Part shown: piece after piece, positions 38,001 to 44,305 of the stretch
How the letters are laid out: each line of letters begins with the position of its first letter
How positions within the stretch are numbered: position 1 is the first letter of the stretch
Assembly (NCBI RefSeq): GCF_008033235.1
Contig: NZ_CP042432.1
Coordinates: 1,612,001-1,676,000, forward strand
DNA length: 64,000 bases
Direction: 5' to 3'
DNA from: Anseongella ginsenosidimutans
GTDB taxonomy: Bacteria > Bacteroidota > Bacteroidia > Sphingobacteriales > Sphingobacteriaceae
The notes under the pieces: model-generated
The model's database searches: none
What the model was told of the DNA's origin: nothing
What the model saw: the letters and a program-made list of their open reading frames with translations, nothing else
Position numbers and translations under genes: made by a program

Positions 38001-38518
38001 AGGACCGCACGCCAAGCACGGTAACGTTCGTATGGTCCGAAGTAGCCGGGGCCACCGGTTATGAGGTGAACGTGAACGACGCCGGATGGGAAGCTCCCAG
38101 CAGCGGCAGCGGCCCGCAAGCCACGACGCACCTGATCGAAAATGCAAATCCTTCTATTCCGTACACCATTAAAGTACGCGCGATATCTTCGGTAGCCCCA
38201 TGCGGCAACAGCGAAAGCGAAGCTTCCGCCTGCGAAGTTGAGAACTTCAATGATCTCTTTATACCGAACGCGTTTACGCCCAACGGCGACGGAAAGAACG
38301 ATTTCTTCGAAGTGCTGGGAACCTACCAGGAACTTGACCTGAAGATCTACAACCAATGGGGTAACAAGGTCTTCGAAACAAGGACAAAAGGTCAGAAATG
38401 GGACGGCAGCTATAAAGGCGAGATCATGCCAACGGGAGTTTACGTGTACTACGTGACCGTGACCATGGCCGACGGAAGAGAAGTATTCAAAAAAGGATCC
38501 ATATCATTAATTCGATAA
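26060..38518 (+). CDS. Giant repetitive surface adhesin with T9SS type B (gliding) C-terminal domain
   Basis: A secreted protein of about 4,152 residues. The ATG at 26060 gives a clean signal peptide (IASFLLTILFVAAAAFSSFAQQ); an ATG at 26009 would add a poor N-terminus. The body alternates Ig-like domains of the kind common in this phylum (TTLTWYDAATGG, TTTYYV) with a ~155-residue module. Two divergent module copies lie at the N-terminus (about 60-385). Six more contain a CxxC (near 654, 992, 1428, 1856, 2462 and 3070), e.g. GLLCLLCQVSDPNNSIDDN. Three related ~100-residue domains lie at about 3415-3712, an FN3-like domain at about 3972-4060, and the gliding-motility C-terminal domain NDLFIPNAFTPNGDGKNDFF to the end. 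Export by T9SS and attachment to the surface follow from that domain. It starts an operon with PorP/SprF and OmpA-type genes. Ligand unknown. Confidence 0.93.
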   Translation: MKPKSTSPKRTARIASFLLTILFVAAAAFSSFAQQPMERVYANDVQKSDDDYLLLLVRSGYVENEGNAVDENTATAATLNSTGVTVAGINLGGEAVIRLRFTGPDKPAPGTPVTVKMGMGGAVLSLLNNITVQAINGPQTNDNGSGNEVGSSQTISDIVGVLAGENQIEFTVTPQVAYDGLKIRLAPADGILAADLLVTTEVYDAYFLQPASGPVACDQPFDLLYGATGSIAGVVNPVVNPYNSIDGNTATFSVLNANASALDNRTQLTAIFPGTSPAGDSIHIFVQDPGGLLDLALLSEKFYVRTFNGTTDNGILELNQNLLRLNLLAGSSDIYEITYPVNQPFDRIQVAVGGGLAAALEHLNVYEIGRLAAGPVVAGVVDNIFAVCAGAPVTLAIENPVGGQTYTWYDQAGASVGTGTSFEPGTLAAGDHIYYVTTTRPGCTTESGRTMVVVSINETAVAADITLDDLATCEGSAVVLSPASTLTNPVYTWYKDANKTEAITDGLTEGAVSYAIDASGTLTVTGLTAGADLTYYVGVAGDEKCENAAGQLKAVNVTVTAPPAAPVLAPQVSANTGEGVTLTAALPVGAPAGATIVWYDEANAEIGTGLTINVGPFATAGTYTFHAAVRVGDCESAVADVAVVVTGAPVLPDETCNLPTSQDNEIDGLLCILCQVSNPNNSIDDDPNNFTRLTVGVGLAAEVSQQLIFDQASKAANDSIRVRLGIPTGLVDAGLLNSITLTVLNGTAVVSSYDLESPILDLRLLGGQEYEVTVPADGDYDRIEVRIGGDLLDGGLLGAATSIDIYGAQIIYPAPDLSGADLAACVGETPTITVAGGASTTLTWYSAATGGTALGTGNSFTPAAPLTTTTTYYIEVSRDGVNCINPERVPVTVEVTPVPDAPGVVSPVPANTGVPVNLTAALPDGAPAGSTIVWYADETTTTEEGTGENISVGPFNTEGTYAYYAAVRSGDCESARVPVTINVSGPPVLPSETCNLPTAQVSGVEGLLCLLCQVSDPNNSIDDNPANFTRLTVGVGVGSEVYQQLIFDQADKADNDSIRVRLTIPGGLADAGVLLQSVILTVMNGAAEVSSYDLEDALLTIRLLGGEEYEVTIPAGGAYDRVEVRLDGGLLSAVTSVDVYGAQIIYPGPQDVPENGITVCAGETPTLTATAEANTTLSWYDAPTGGNLLGSGNSFTPAAALTATTTYYIEVSRDGVNCANPERVPFTVTVTPSAVAADITLDDLATCEGSAVVLSPASTLTNPVYTWYKDANKTEAITDGLTEGAVSYAIDASGTLTVTGLTAGADLTYYVGVAGDEKCENAAGQLKAVNVTVTAPPAAPVLAPQVSANTGEGVTLTAALPVGAPAGATIVWYDEANAEIGTGLTINVGPFATAGTYTFHAAVRVGDCESAVADVAVVVTGAPVLPDETCNLPTSQDNGVSGLLCLVCQVIDPNNSIDEDPNNFTRLTVGVGVGSEVYQQLIFDQADKAANDSIRVRLTIPGGLLDAGALLQSIELRVLNGTTEVSSYTLEDALLTIRLLSGEQYEVTVAAGGVYDRLEVRLDGGLLSAVTSLDVYGAQIIYPDPDLSAANLTVCSGETPTITVAAAANTTLTWYAAATGGAALGTGNSFTPAAPLTTTTTYYIEVSRDGVNCVNPERVPVTVTVSPGATAADIVAGNTTICEAGTAVLTASLAPGVTLTNPIYRWYSDAALTDMVHEEAASESSFTTPALTQNTTYYVTVEGAELCENLAADAKVVTVTVGEAPAAPQVQAGVTISSGQSATLTASLGDPAPAGVELVWYSAATGGTELGTGATYSTGPLTATTTYYVAARNTATGCESLTRASVTVTVDGVTPGECLVANAQTTGSRAICVLCSVENAGNAVDGDLTTASRLVAPVSVTGGVWQDLIFPEAGQAGDTVIVHIGLDNSLLDAALLGNLVIRSFNGTTENNDGSAIDDNLLTLRLIPGNSAAEVWFIAGGAFDRVRVEQTGLLNVLGSSYMIYGAEVRLPAPTALPPANQTICQGGTLTLEATPSAGTTLAWYDVPVGGTALATGNSYDFVTDGTTAPGVHTFYIGVFRDGCENPVRIPVEVTVTEAYDADDIVAADVTICQGTTVATLTAAAAPGVTITDPVFTWYSDATLTTEIGTGATLTLDPAPTAATTTYYVTIAESNGDCENIAGSAKAVVLTVTDAPAAPTLVAADLTTCAGSAATFEIDNPQGGVTYNWYDAATGGTLVHSGTTLTVDAATAGMSWYIETVVDGGGCVSLSRTAATLTVTPSATAADITAADATICEGETAMLSASSTTVTAPIFRWYSNADLSGTPHEGATYDLSGLTAGTYTYYVTVEGTGVCENLAADAKVVTVTVGEAPAAPQVQAGVTISSGQSATLTASLGDPAPAGVELVWYSAATGGTELGTGATYSTGPLTATTTYYVAARNTATGCESLTRASVTVTVDGVTPGECLVANAQTTGSRAICVLCSVENAGNAVDGDLTTASRLVAPVSVTGGVWQDLIFPEAGQAGDTVIVHIGLDNSLLDAALLGNLVIRSFNGTTENNDGSAIDDNLLTLRLIPGNSAAEVWFIAGGAFDRVRVEQTGLLNVLGSSYMIYGAEVRLPAPTALPPANQTICQGGTLTLEATPSAGTTLAWYDVPVGGTALATGNSYDFVTDGTTAPGVHTFYIGVFRDGCENPVRIPVEVTVTEAYDADDIVAADVTICQGTTVATLTAAAAPGVTITDPVFTWYSDATLTTEIGTGATLTLDPAPTAATTTYYVTIAESNGDCENIAGSAKAVVLTVTDAPAAPTLVAADLTTCAGSAATFEIDNPQGGVTYNWYDAATGGTLVHSGTTLTVDAATAGMSWYIETVVDGGGCVSLSRTAATLTVTPSATAADITAADATICEGETAMLSASSTTVTAPIFRWYSNADLSGTPHEGATYDLSGLTAGTYTYYVTVEGTGVCENLAADAKVVTVTVGEAPAAPQVQAGVTISSGQSATLTASLGDPAPAGVELVWYSAATGGTELGTGATYSTGPLTATTTYYVAARNTATGCESLTRASVTVTVDGINPPQDCITANAQTVGADGLCLICSVSNPGASVDADPDTYAQLNASVGVAAAVWQELIFPEAGQAGDKITLELGLNSALADLALLNNLTIESFNGSTANGDGGSVNSDVIDLVLLPGASNRFTVSFIAEGAFDRVRIRFAALVAALENVRVYNAQIHFAAPTALPPADLTVCRGETVTLEATPAAGTTIRWYDAETGGNLLSSENSFTTAPLMTVGQITYYIAVVRNGCEDTARIPVTVTVTASPTAADIIVTGNENPVCANEPVILSPSSTTITDPVFKWYKDAAKTQPITSGTEAGVTYAIDAAGVLTVTGLTANVTYWVSVTANGGSGCENPAGDLKSVPVSIQPNAPDGSITGVTVAGDPGNGEICLPANGEVVLTATSTLAGAVFHWYDQDGNPVAGGENGTLTLTGVTAGAYTYYVGVSNQDFCETTESDRASVSFTIKPTVPGADLAAIELTGALPGGNVCLDANGEVTLTAALTASSTVTNPVFHWYDENGNPVAGGENGVQKLALAPGTYTFSVGASGDGFCETIAADRKSITFTVNPTAGPNDIADLTLNGNVPAGGICLAPGEEVILTAALSAASTITNEVFYWYDQNGDPVAGGADGVLNLGELAPGTYTYQAGVSGDGVCESLSADRKTITFTISRASTAADITASGATICEGESATLTASSTGITNPVFNWYSSADLSTLVFTGSEFGTPVLAATTTYYVTVQGDGVCEGEAKEVIVNVGRGGTAADITASDALSCGEPVTLTASSTIAGAVFNWYADAALTQLIATGAEIEQNPTATTTYYVTVQGTGVCENAPGAAKEVTVTVGQEPAAPTIVSTDLTVCPGTGITLIAESQAGTQIVWYAAATGGDPLFTGPEFVIDAVTAPTTYYAEAQTTGGSCVSATRTAVEVNTIPVLAAPVVSCQDRTPSTVTFVWSEVAGATGYEVNVNDAGWEAPSSGSGPQATTHLIENANPSIPYTIKVRAISSVAPCGNSESEASACEVENFNDLFIPNAFTPNGDGKNDFFEVLGTYQELDLKIYNQWGNKVFETRTKGQKWDGSYKGEIMPTGVYVYYVTVTMADGREVFKKGSISLIR
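27443..28052 (+). repeat. 610-bp direct repeat, copy 1 (adhesin)
   Basis: Nearly identical to 29765-30374 (offset 2,322 bases). It encodes an Ig-like pair from AADITLDDLATCEGS to the start of the CxxC module. Only a few single-base differences were seen, for example near 27892 and 27969. Confidence 0.9.
29765..30374 (+). repeat. 610-bp direct repeat, copy 2 (adhesin)
   Basis: Second copy of the block at 27443-28052. Identity ends sharply on both sides, consistent with gene conversion or recent recombination within the gene. Confidence 0.9.
31296..33113 (+). repeat. 1,818-bp tandem repeat unit 1 (adhesin)
   Basis: First unit of a head-to-tail repeat encoding 606 residues: Ig-like, CxxC module, Ig-like domains. 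It begins at TTTGCGAGAACCTGGCAGC and differs from unit 2 at only a few bases (for example near 31420 and 31445). Confidence 0.92.
33114..34931 (+). repeat. 1,818-bp tandem repeat unit 2 (adhesin)
   Basis: Second unit, in frame with the first. The very high identity means the copy number in this assembly is uncertain. Confidence 0.92.
34932..35251 (+). repeat. Partial third unit of the 1,818-bp repeat
   Basis: The first 320 bases of a third unit (through GTAACCGTTGACGGC), after which the sequence diverges into the last CxxC module. Confidence 0.88.
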
Positions 38519-38521
38519 ACT

Positions 38522-39517
38522 ATGAAAACGTACATAAAAACGTTCCTGATTACAGCATTGCTGGGAGGCGTCGTTGCCGGCGCCTCCGCCCAGGACCCGC
38601 ACTTATCGCAATATTACTCTTCCCCCTTATTTCTAAACCCGGCGTTAACCGGGATGTTTAACGGGGAATACCGGGTCAGCGGTAACCAGAAAACCCAGTG
38701 GGGAAGCATCACCAATCCCTACAGTACGTCGGTGGCGTCCGTTGACGCCCTGCTTTCCAATAAGCTGGGTGTCGGCGGCTATGTCCTGCATCAAACCGCC
38801 GGTGACGGGGGCTATAAGAACACCAACGTGTTCGCATCTGCCTCCTATTATGTGAATTTCGGCCAGAACGGTGACGGCTATCTTGTTTTCGGCCTGCAGG
38901 GCGGACTCGTCAACAAGACCTTCGATCAGAACGGACTGTACTTTTCCGAGCAGTACCGCCCGGGAATGGGTTATGATCCTTCTATTCCCAGCGGGGAGAA
39001 CTTCGCCGATAACAATGCCCTTTACGCGGACTTTAATGCCGGCGTATTCATTTTTGACGCGAATCCCCTGAAAGTGGCCAACCCCTTCTTAGGATATTCG
39101 GTATTCCACTTGCTCCGGCCCAAGGAAACGCTTTTCAGCAGCGAGTACCAGCTTCCCATGCGGCACCTGGTGCATGCAGGCGCCAAGCTGAGAGTATCTG
39201 AAAGCGTGGACATCACCCCTCATGCCTTATTCATGAGACAAGTAGAAGCCCAGGAGTTTTCAACAGGGGTGTATGGCGAATACCATTTCCCTTATAATAA
39301 TAATCACCTGTTATTCGGTACTACCTACCGCTGGAACGATGCGGTGGTGCCTTATGTTGGATTTCAGATCAGCAATATTCTTATCGGGGTAAGTTATGAT
39401 GTGAATACTTCCGGGCTAAACCCGGCCAGTTTCCACAGGGGCGGCTTCGAGTTTTCGCTTTCCTTTATTAAACCCGGCGAAAGTAATGTACCATTGTTCT
39501 TCTGTCCGAGACTATAA
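38522..39517 (+). CDS. PorP/SprF family type IX secretion membrane protein
   Basis: Outer-membrane beta-barrel of 331 residues. It has a signal peptide (FLITALLGGVVAGASAQ) followed by the family opening DPHLSQYYSSPLFLNPALTGMFNGEYR, then QWGSI and the YFVNFG-type strands to a C-terminal FSLSFI strand. PorP/SprF proteins are needed for secretion or attachment of specific type B C-terminal-domain adhesins, and many such adhesin genes are followed by one. Here it starts three bases after the adhesin stop, so it is very probably the dedicated partner of that adhesin. Confidence 0.93.
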   Translation: MKTYIKTFLITALLGGVVAGASAQDPHLSQYYSSPLFLNPALTGMFNGEYRVSGNQKTQWGSITNPYSTSVASVDALLSNKLGVGGYVLHQTAGDGGYKNTNVFASASYYVNFGQNGDGYLVFGLQGGLVNKTFDQNGLYFSEQYRPGMGYDPSIPSGENFADNNALYADFNAGVFIFDANPLKVANPFLGYSVFHLLRPKETLFSSEYQLPMRHLVHAGAKLRVSESVDITPHALFMRQVEAQEFSTGVYGEYHFPYNNNHLLFGTTYRWNDAVVPYVGFQISNILIGVSYDVNTSGLNPASFHRGGFEFSLSFIKPGESNVPLFFCPRL

Positions 39518-39540
39518 ATTCTATCTAAAAATTAGCTAAT

Positions 39541-41541
39541 ATGAGAACGGTCTTTACAAGAATATTGATCACCTTTATTGCCATTACTGGCAGCCTGCAG
39601 GCAGAGGCGCAACTTTTCCGGAACTATGAGTCGGAAGCGGATCGTATGTTTGAGGATGAGCGCTATTACGAAGCCTCCCTGCTGTACGAACGCCTGCTCA
39701 CAGGAGAAGTCGCCGGCGGAGAAAAGCTGGCCCCCTACCGTCCCGGGCGCGGCCCGAAAGTCAAACCTTCGGACGAAGAATACCAGCGCGTAGTTTATAA
39801 ACTGGCTGAATCCCTGCGCTTATATAAGAACTACGGCGGCGCCATCGACTGGTACGCCAAAGTGCTGGATAATGATGACTATCCCCTTGCTAAATTTTAC
39901 CACGCGGTTTGCCTTCGAGCAGCCGCCAGGTACGAGGAAGCCCTGGAAGCGTACAATAACTTCCTGGAAGGTTATGGCAAGGACGATGAGTTCAGCAAAA
40001 TGTCTGAACAGGAGATCAAAAACTGCGAGTTTGCCATTGAAGAAATGGCCGAAGAACAAGTTGACGAGGTTTATAAAGCGAATTCCACCATCAATGAAGG
40101 GGGAGGGAACTATGCTTCGGTCATTCACAGCGATGGCCGGCTGATCTTCACCTCCACCCGTTACATGGCGAACGTAAAAGGAACCCTCGGAAAATTCAAT
40201 TTCAACAATGTTTACGAAGCGGACTGGTCTGATACCAGCCTTTCTTCCCCTGAATTGTACAATGTTCCCTTCCAGCAAGAATTTCACCAGGGAACCGTTG
40301 CCTTTTCGCCCGATCGTCAAACGATGTTCCTTACCCGCTGGCAGGGTAATGCAAGCGGTGTAGAGAATTGCTATATCTATGTAAGCCGCTTCAACAGCGG
40401 CGCCTGGTCGGAGCCCGAAAAACTGAGCAGCTCCGTGAACATGGACGGTTACCGCAGTTTCCATCCTTTTGTCACCGCTGACGGAAAATACTTCCTTTTT
40501 GCATCCGACCGTCCCGGCGGATCAGGAGGCAGCGACATCTGGTATAGCGAGATCCAGATCAACGGCGAGCCCGGCGACCCCAAGAACCTGGGAAACGATA
40601 TTAATACCGAAGGCGCGGATGAGAGCCCCTACCTGGACGTAGCGAGCGGAAAGCTTTATTTCAGCTCCAACGGAAAAATAGGTATGGGTGATTTCGATGT
40701 GTTCGAAGCCAATGGAACGATCGGCAATTTTTCCGAACCCGAAAACCTTGGCTACCCGATCAATTCCAGCCGTGACGACCTCCATTTTACGCCCGCGGAT
40801 GAAGAAGCCCATACAGGGTTCCTTAGTTCCGACAGGGAATCAGTATGCTGCCTGGAGCTTTATTCGTTTGAGCAGGGCAATCTTAAGTTTGCGGTCAGCG
40901 GAACCATTACCGACTGTGACGATGCCGCTACCGCCCTGGAAGGCGTAGAAGTAAGCCTGGTTAATGCCAGCACCTCAGCGGTGATCGAAGAAAAAACCAC
41001 CGGCCCTGACGGCAATTACTTCTTTGACCTGGATGGCAGTGTGACCAGCTATAAGCTGCTACTGAACAAGGACGGTTATTTCACCAAAGAGCATGCGTTC
41101 CAGCTCCAGGAAAACGCGACCCGCTCCGATACAGTAGAAGTTTCCGTCTGTCTCAAGGAAGTGGAGGTAGACAAGCCGATCGTTATTTCTAATATTTATT
41201 ATGATTTCGATAAGGCAACACTTCGTCCCGAATCAAAAGTAACGCTTGATTCCCTGGCAGGCGTATTGCGCCTGAATCCGAACATGGTCGTGGAAATGAG
41301 CGCGCATACGGACGCCATCGGTACCGAAGCCTACAACGAAGATCTTTCCCAGCGCAGGGCGCAGTCATGCGTTGATTACCTGATCAGCGTAGGTATTCCC
41401 ACTGAAAAACTTATAGCAAAAGGCTATGGCGAAAGCCGGCCGATTGCCCCGAATACAAATCCCGACGGCAGCGATAACCCGGACGGCCGCCAGTTGAACA
41501 GGCGCACGGAGTTCAAAGTCGTGAAAACACTCGATGAATGA
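39541..41541 (+). CDS. PorE-like OmpA-family protein (TPR, PD40, carboxypeptidase-regulatory, OmpA)
   Basis: A 666-residue periplasmic or outer-membrane protein with a signal peptide. A TPR-like region (about 25-170, DEEYQRVVYKLAESLRLYKNYGGAIDWYAKVL) is followed by a WD40-like PD40 propeller (about 190-445, with repeats such as DGKYFLFASDRPGGSGGSDI). A carboxypeptidase-regulatory-like domain (about 455-545) and an OmpA peptidoglycan-binding domain (about 550-660, IYYDFDKATLRPES, SQRRAQSCVDYL) complete it. This order is that of PorE from the T9SS, which ties the machinery to peptidoglycan. As third gene of the adhesin operon it may anchor this adhesin system; that role is inferred. A hairpin follows the gene. 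Confidence 0.88.
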   Translation: MRTVFTRILITFIAITGSLQAEAQLFRNYESEADRMFEDERYYEASLLYERLLTGEVAGGEKLAPYRPGRGPKVKPSDEEYQRVVYKLAESLRLYKNYGGAIDWYAKVLDNDDYPLAKFYHAVCLRAAARYEEALEAYNNFLEGYGKDDEFSKMSEQEIKNCEFAIEEMAEEQVDEVYKANSTINEGGGNYASVIHSDGRLIFTSTRYMANVKGTLGKFNFNNVYEADWSDTSLSSPELYNVPFQQEFHQGTVAFSPDRQTMFLTRWQGNASGVENCYIYVSRFNSGAWSEPEKLSSSVNMDGYRSFHPFVTADGKYFLFASDRPGGSGGSDIWYSEIQINGEPGDPKNLGNDINTEGADESPYLDVASGKLYFSSNGKIGMGDFDVFEANGTIGNFSEPENLGYPINSSRDDLHFTPADEEAHTGFLSSDRESVCCLELYSFEQGNLKFAVSGTITDCDDAATALEGVEVSLVNASTSAVIEEKTTGPDGNYFFDLDGSVTSYKLLLNKDGYFTKEHAFQLQENATRSDTVEVSVCLKEVEVDKPIVISNIYYDFDKATLRPESKVTLDSLAGVLRLNPNMVVEMSAHTDAIGTEAYNEDLSQRRAQSCVDYLISVGIPTEKLIAKGYGESRPIAPNTNPDGSDNPDGRQLNRRTEFKVVKTLDE

Positions 41542-41564
41542 GGCGTTAAGAGAGGCCGGCATCT

Positions 41565-41626
41565 GCGGCTTTTGATTTTCCGGGCCGGAAGCACATTGCT
41601 TTCTCCTCCGGGAAATCAAAGGCCGC
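41565..41626 (+). terminator. Hairpin downstream of the adhesin operon
   Basis: Arms 41565-41583 and 41608-41626 pair over 19 positions with two mismatches (GCGGCTTTTGATTTTCCGG against CCGGGAAATCAAAGGCCGC) around a 24-base loop. It lies 24 bases after the OmpA-type stop. There is no long T run, so the terminator reading is moderate. Confidence 0.4.
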
Positions 41627-41700
41627 TCTTGCGGGCTAACTCCCCTGGGGCGCGGCTAGCTGGCGCATTCACTCGAGCCCGCTCACTTAGGTTCGACCGC

Positions 41701-41796
41701 GCGCAATTACCCGTAAAGACCTGCTCGATTTTTGGAACCTGAAAGAGTTTCCTCCAGGCTTCCGGAGCGCAATTACCCCGAAAGACCCGCCCGATT
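41701..41796. repeat. Two imperfect 30-bp direct repeats
   Basis: 41701-41730 and 41767-41796 agree at 26 of 30 positions, both starting GCGCAATTACCC and ending CGATT. They lie in the 329-base gap 41542-41870 between the adhesin operon and the convergent Uma2 gene. Apart from the hairpin at 41565 nothing else is seen there. Confidence 0.65.
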
Positions 41797-41870
41797 GCAA
41801 AGATGAGCTCATATTACCACGGCGATCGCTTTACTGTATATACGCACAATTCTCCCGCCTCGTCACAGCG

Positions 41871-42398
41871 CTATTGAAACCGGAACGTTTCGCCGAGTAA
41901 GACAGACTTAATTATTCCCCTGGCCGCGGGAAGCGCCTGAAAGCTGCCGTTTTTTAAATGAAAGCCTTCGGAAACGCAGGTTTCAGGATCAACCAGCCAG
42001 TATTCGCTTACCCCGCAGCGTTCATATATGTCTTTTTTCTGGCCGCGGTCGTATTTGGCCGTAGAAGGAGATAGTATTTCCACAATCAAGTCCGGCGCTC
42101 CGAAAATCCCTTTCTTATTTATCACAGGCAGGCGCCGGTTGCTGATAAAAAGAATGTCAGGTTGAAACACATGCTCCTCGTTAAGATAGACATCAACCGG
42201 GGAAACTAAAACCTTTCCCAGCTTGTGCCGCCTGACGTAGGAATACAGCTCGTAGTTTATGCTGCCAAGGATATCCTGATGAGCGTAAACAGGCGCCGGC
42301 TCCACGACGAGTATGTTTTTCAAAGCATGAAACCTGCGTGTACTTTCGGGGAGTTGTTTGAATATATCCATGACCGAAAAGGGGATACTAGTATACAT
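41871..42398 (-). CDS. Uma2 family endonuclease-like protein
   Basis: A 175-residue protein of the Uma2 (DUF820) family, a PD-(D/E)XK restriction-endonuclease-like fold. Conserved blocks visible are HQDILGSINYELYSYVRRH, FQPDILFISNRR with the catalytic-type Asp, and APDLIVEILSPSTAKYDRGQKKDIYERCGVSEYWLVDPE. Such genes often occur in many copies per genome; the biological role is not established. It is divergent from the DUF6427 gene. Confidence 0.85.
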   Translation of the reverse strand: MYTSIPFSVMDIFKQLPESTRRFHALKNILVVEPAPVYAHQDILGSINYELYSYVRRHKLGKVLVSPVDVYLNEEHVFQPDILFISNRRLPVINKKGIFGAPDLIVEILSPSTAKYDRGQKKDIYERCGVSEYWLVDPETCVSEGFHLKNGSFQALPAARGIIKSVLLGETFRFQ

Positions 42399-42517
42399 GT
42401 TGATGATGTTGATGATTAACCCGTGTGAAATTAGGAATAACGATAGCTAACGACAAGAAAATTCATATAGCTTTTTGGAATATTACTTATTATTGCAGAG
42501 CATTAACAGGGCCTTCC

Positions 42518-43468
42518 ATGATCATTTCGGCATTCCGCAACTATAATATATATAACCTGGTATTTCTCCTGCTGATCACCCTGCTGCTGCGGATCGCCAT
42601 TATCGTGCATTCGCCAGGCAGTCAGGAAGGGTTCTTTCCACTGAACCTGCTTTCCGACCCCCGGGTCAATGTATGCCTCACCGCCCTGGTTATTTTTAGC
42701 CAGGCCATTTTGCTTAACCGGAGTATCACCCGGCATAATCTGTTCAGCAAGACCTCCTATCTGCCTGCCTTAATGTACGCGGTACTGGCCAGTATGTTCA
42801 GCCCCTTTCTGACCCTGAACCCCGTCCTGATCTGTAATTTTTTCCTGCTGTGGCTGATAGACCGCATTTTCTTTCTTTACCGCGGCGCCAATGTGCTTCG
42901 GATCACCTTTGATATGGGCCTGGCGATAGGAGCAGGCTCCCTTTTTTATTATCCCTTCTTCCTGATCTTCCCGGTTACCTGGTTCAGCCTGATCATTTTC
43001 CGGCCTTTTGCCTGGAGGGAATGGGTGTCGCCGGTTATCGGCTTGGTGGTACCTTATATTTTTGCGTTCACCTGGTTTATGTACACCGATAATATGGCCT
43101 CTTTTTTAGAGATATGGCAGCCCTTTATCGTTAATTTTCCGTCTGTTTTAACCATTTCGCCCTATGATTATATCGCCCTGGTGCCGCTGCTGTTCCTTTT
43201 GGGGCTTTCCGTTCATAAGATGTGGGTCACTTATTTTAAGAACGTGGTGCTTATCCGGAAGTCGCAGGTATCCCTGGCCTTGCTGAGCGTATTGCTGGTT
43301 GCTTCCTTTTTGCTGAGCGCCGAAAAGCACCTGTACCATTTTATGATGCTGGCCGTGCCTTTCGCGGTGTTCCTGGCTTATTATTTCATTACCGCCAAGG
43401 TTCGGTGGTTTTACGAAACCTTGTTCGCGCTGCTGCTGGGTTCTATCTTTTATTTCCAGTTCGTTTAG
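42518..43468 (+). CDS. DUF6427 family membrane protein
   Basis: Polytopic inner-membrane protein of 316 residues with about nine hydrophobic helices, matching the Bacteroidota DUF6427 family of unknown function. The chosen ATG at 42518 gives MIISAFRNYNIYNLVFLLLI, the usual family start. An in-frame ATG at 42425 would add 31 non-family residues. Conserved-looking segments are YPFFLIFPVTWFSLIIFRPFAWREW and TWFMYTDN. It is followed by purQ on the same strand but with its own promoter. Confidence 0.8.
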   Translation: MIISAFRNYNIYNLVFLLLITLLLRIAIIVHSPGSQEGFFPLNLLSDPRVNVCLTALVIFSQAILLNRSITRHNLFSKTSYLPALMYAVLASMFSPFLTLNPVLICNFFLLWLIDRIFFLYRGANVLRITFDMGLAIGAGSLFYYPFFLIFPVTWFSLIIFRPFAWREWVSPVIGLVVPYIFAFTWFMYTDNMASFLEIWQPFIVNFPSVLTISPYDYIALVPLLFLLGLSVHKMWVTYFKNVVLIRKSQVSLALLSVLLVASFLLSAEKHLYHFMMLAVPFAVFLAYYFITAKVRWFYETLFALLLGSIFYFQFV

Positions 43469-43565
43469 TATTTGCCACCCTGGGTAATAAGGGCTTGCCA
43501 GCGTGGAACTCCTGATTGGCCGACAAGCACCATCACCTTTCCATTTACGCCCGGAAATTTTTGCG

Positions 43566-43573
43566 TATCTTTG
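43566..43573 (+). promoter_or_regulatory. -7 promoter element for purQ
   Basis: TATCTTTG, a perfect TAnnTTTG match, 24 bases before the purQ ATG. Confidence 0.55.
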
Positions 43574-43597
43574 CGCTGAAATAAATCCCATATCTGA

Positions 43598-44299
43598 ATG
43601 AAATTCGGCGTTGTTATTTTCCCGGGTTCCAATTGCGACCACGATACTACTTACCTGCTTGACAATACATTAGGACAGGAAGTAGTGGAGCTTTGGCATA
43701 AAGACCACGATCTGCAGAACTGTGATTTTATTATTCTTCCCGGCGGGTTTTCCTTTGGTGACTACCTGCGTTCGGGAGCTATTGCGCGATTTTCCCCTAT
43801 CATGCGGGAAGTGATCGCCTTCGCAGAAAAGGGGGGATACGTGCTGGGTATCTGCAACGGGTTCCAGATTCTTTGCGAGGCCGGGCTGCTGCCGGGAGCG
43901 CTGCTCCACAACCCTACCCGGAAGTTCATTTGTACCAATAGCTGCCTGAAAGTGCAAACCGCTGATACGATAATCACCTCGCAGGTGAACCCGGACCGGC
44001 CCCTGCGTATTCCGGTAGCCCACGGGGAAGGCAGTTATTATGCCAGGCCTGAAATACTGCAGCAGCTGAACAGCAATGACCAGGTGCTTTTCAGGTACTG
44101 TGACACCCAGGGAAATTTTACCCCGGAATCCAACCCCAACGGCTCTGTTGAAAACATAGCAGGAATATGCAACCAGGGACGCAACGTATTCGGTATGATG
44201 CCTCATCCCGAGCGCGCCGCGGATCCTGCCCTGGGCAACCAGGACGGCCTTGCCGTGTTCCAGTCCATCCTGCATGGCCATGATCTTGTACAAAGCTGA
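43598..44299 (+). CDS. purQ: Phosphoribosylformylglycinamidine synthase subunit PurQ
   Basis: Glutaminase subunit of FGAM synthase in de novo purine synthesis. It hydrolyses glutamine and passes ammonia to PurL. Class I amidotransferase triad: C86 in LGICNGFQ, H203 and E205 in [10 protein letters not shown]. The opening [12 protein letters not shown] and the [14 protein letters not shown] segment are diagnostic. Length of 233 residues is typical of the small PurQ type that works with a separate PurL and PurS, not the fused eukaryote-like enzyme. coaX follows after six bases. Confidence 0.97.
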   Translation: MKFGVVIFPGSNCDHDTTYLLDNTLGQEVVELWHKDHDLQNCDFIILPGGFSFGDYLRSGAIARFSPIMREVIAFAEKGGYVLGICNGFQILCEAGLLPGALLHNPTRKFICTNSCLKVQTADTIITSQVNPDRPLRIPVAHGEGSYYARPEILQQLNSNDQVLFRYCDTQGNFTPESNPNGSVENIAGICNQGRNVFGMMPHPERAADPALGNQDGLAVFQSILHGHDLVQS

Positions 44300-44305
44300 T
44301 CTTCA

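Noticed and set aside
42425-42517. Upstream start for the DUF6427 protein
   Set aside because: The extra 31 residues are unlike the family, whose members begin just before the first membrane helix, as at 42518.
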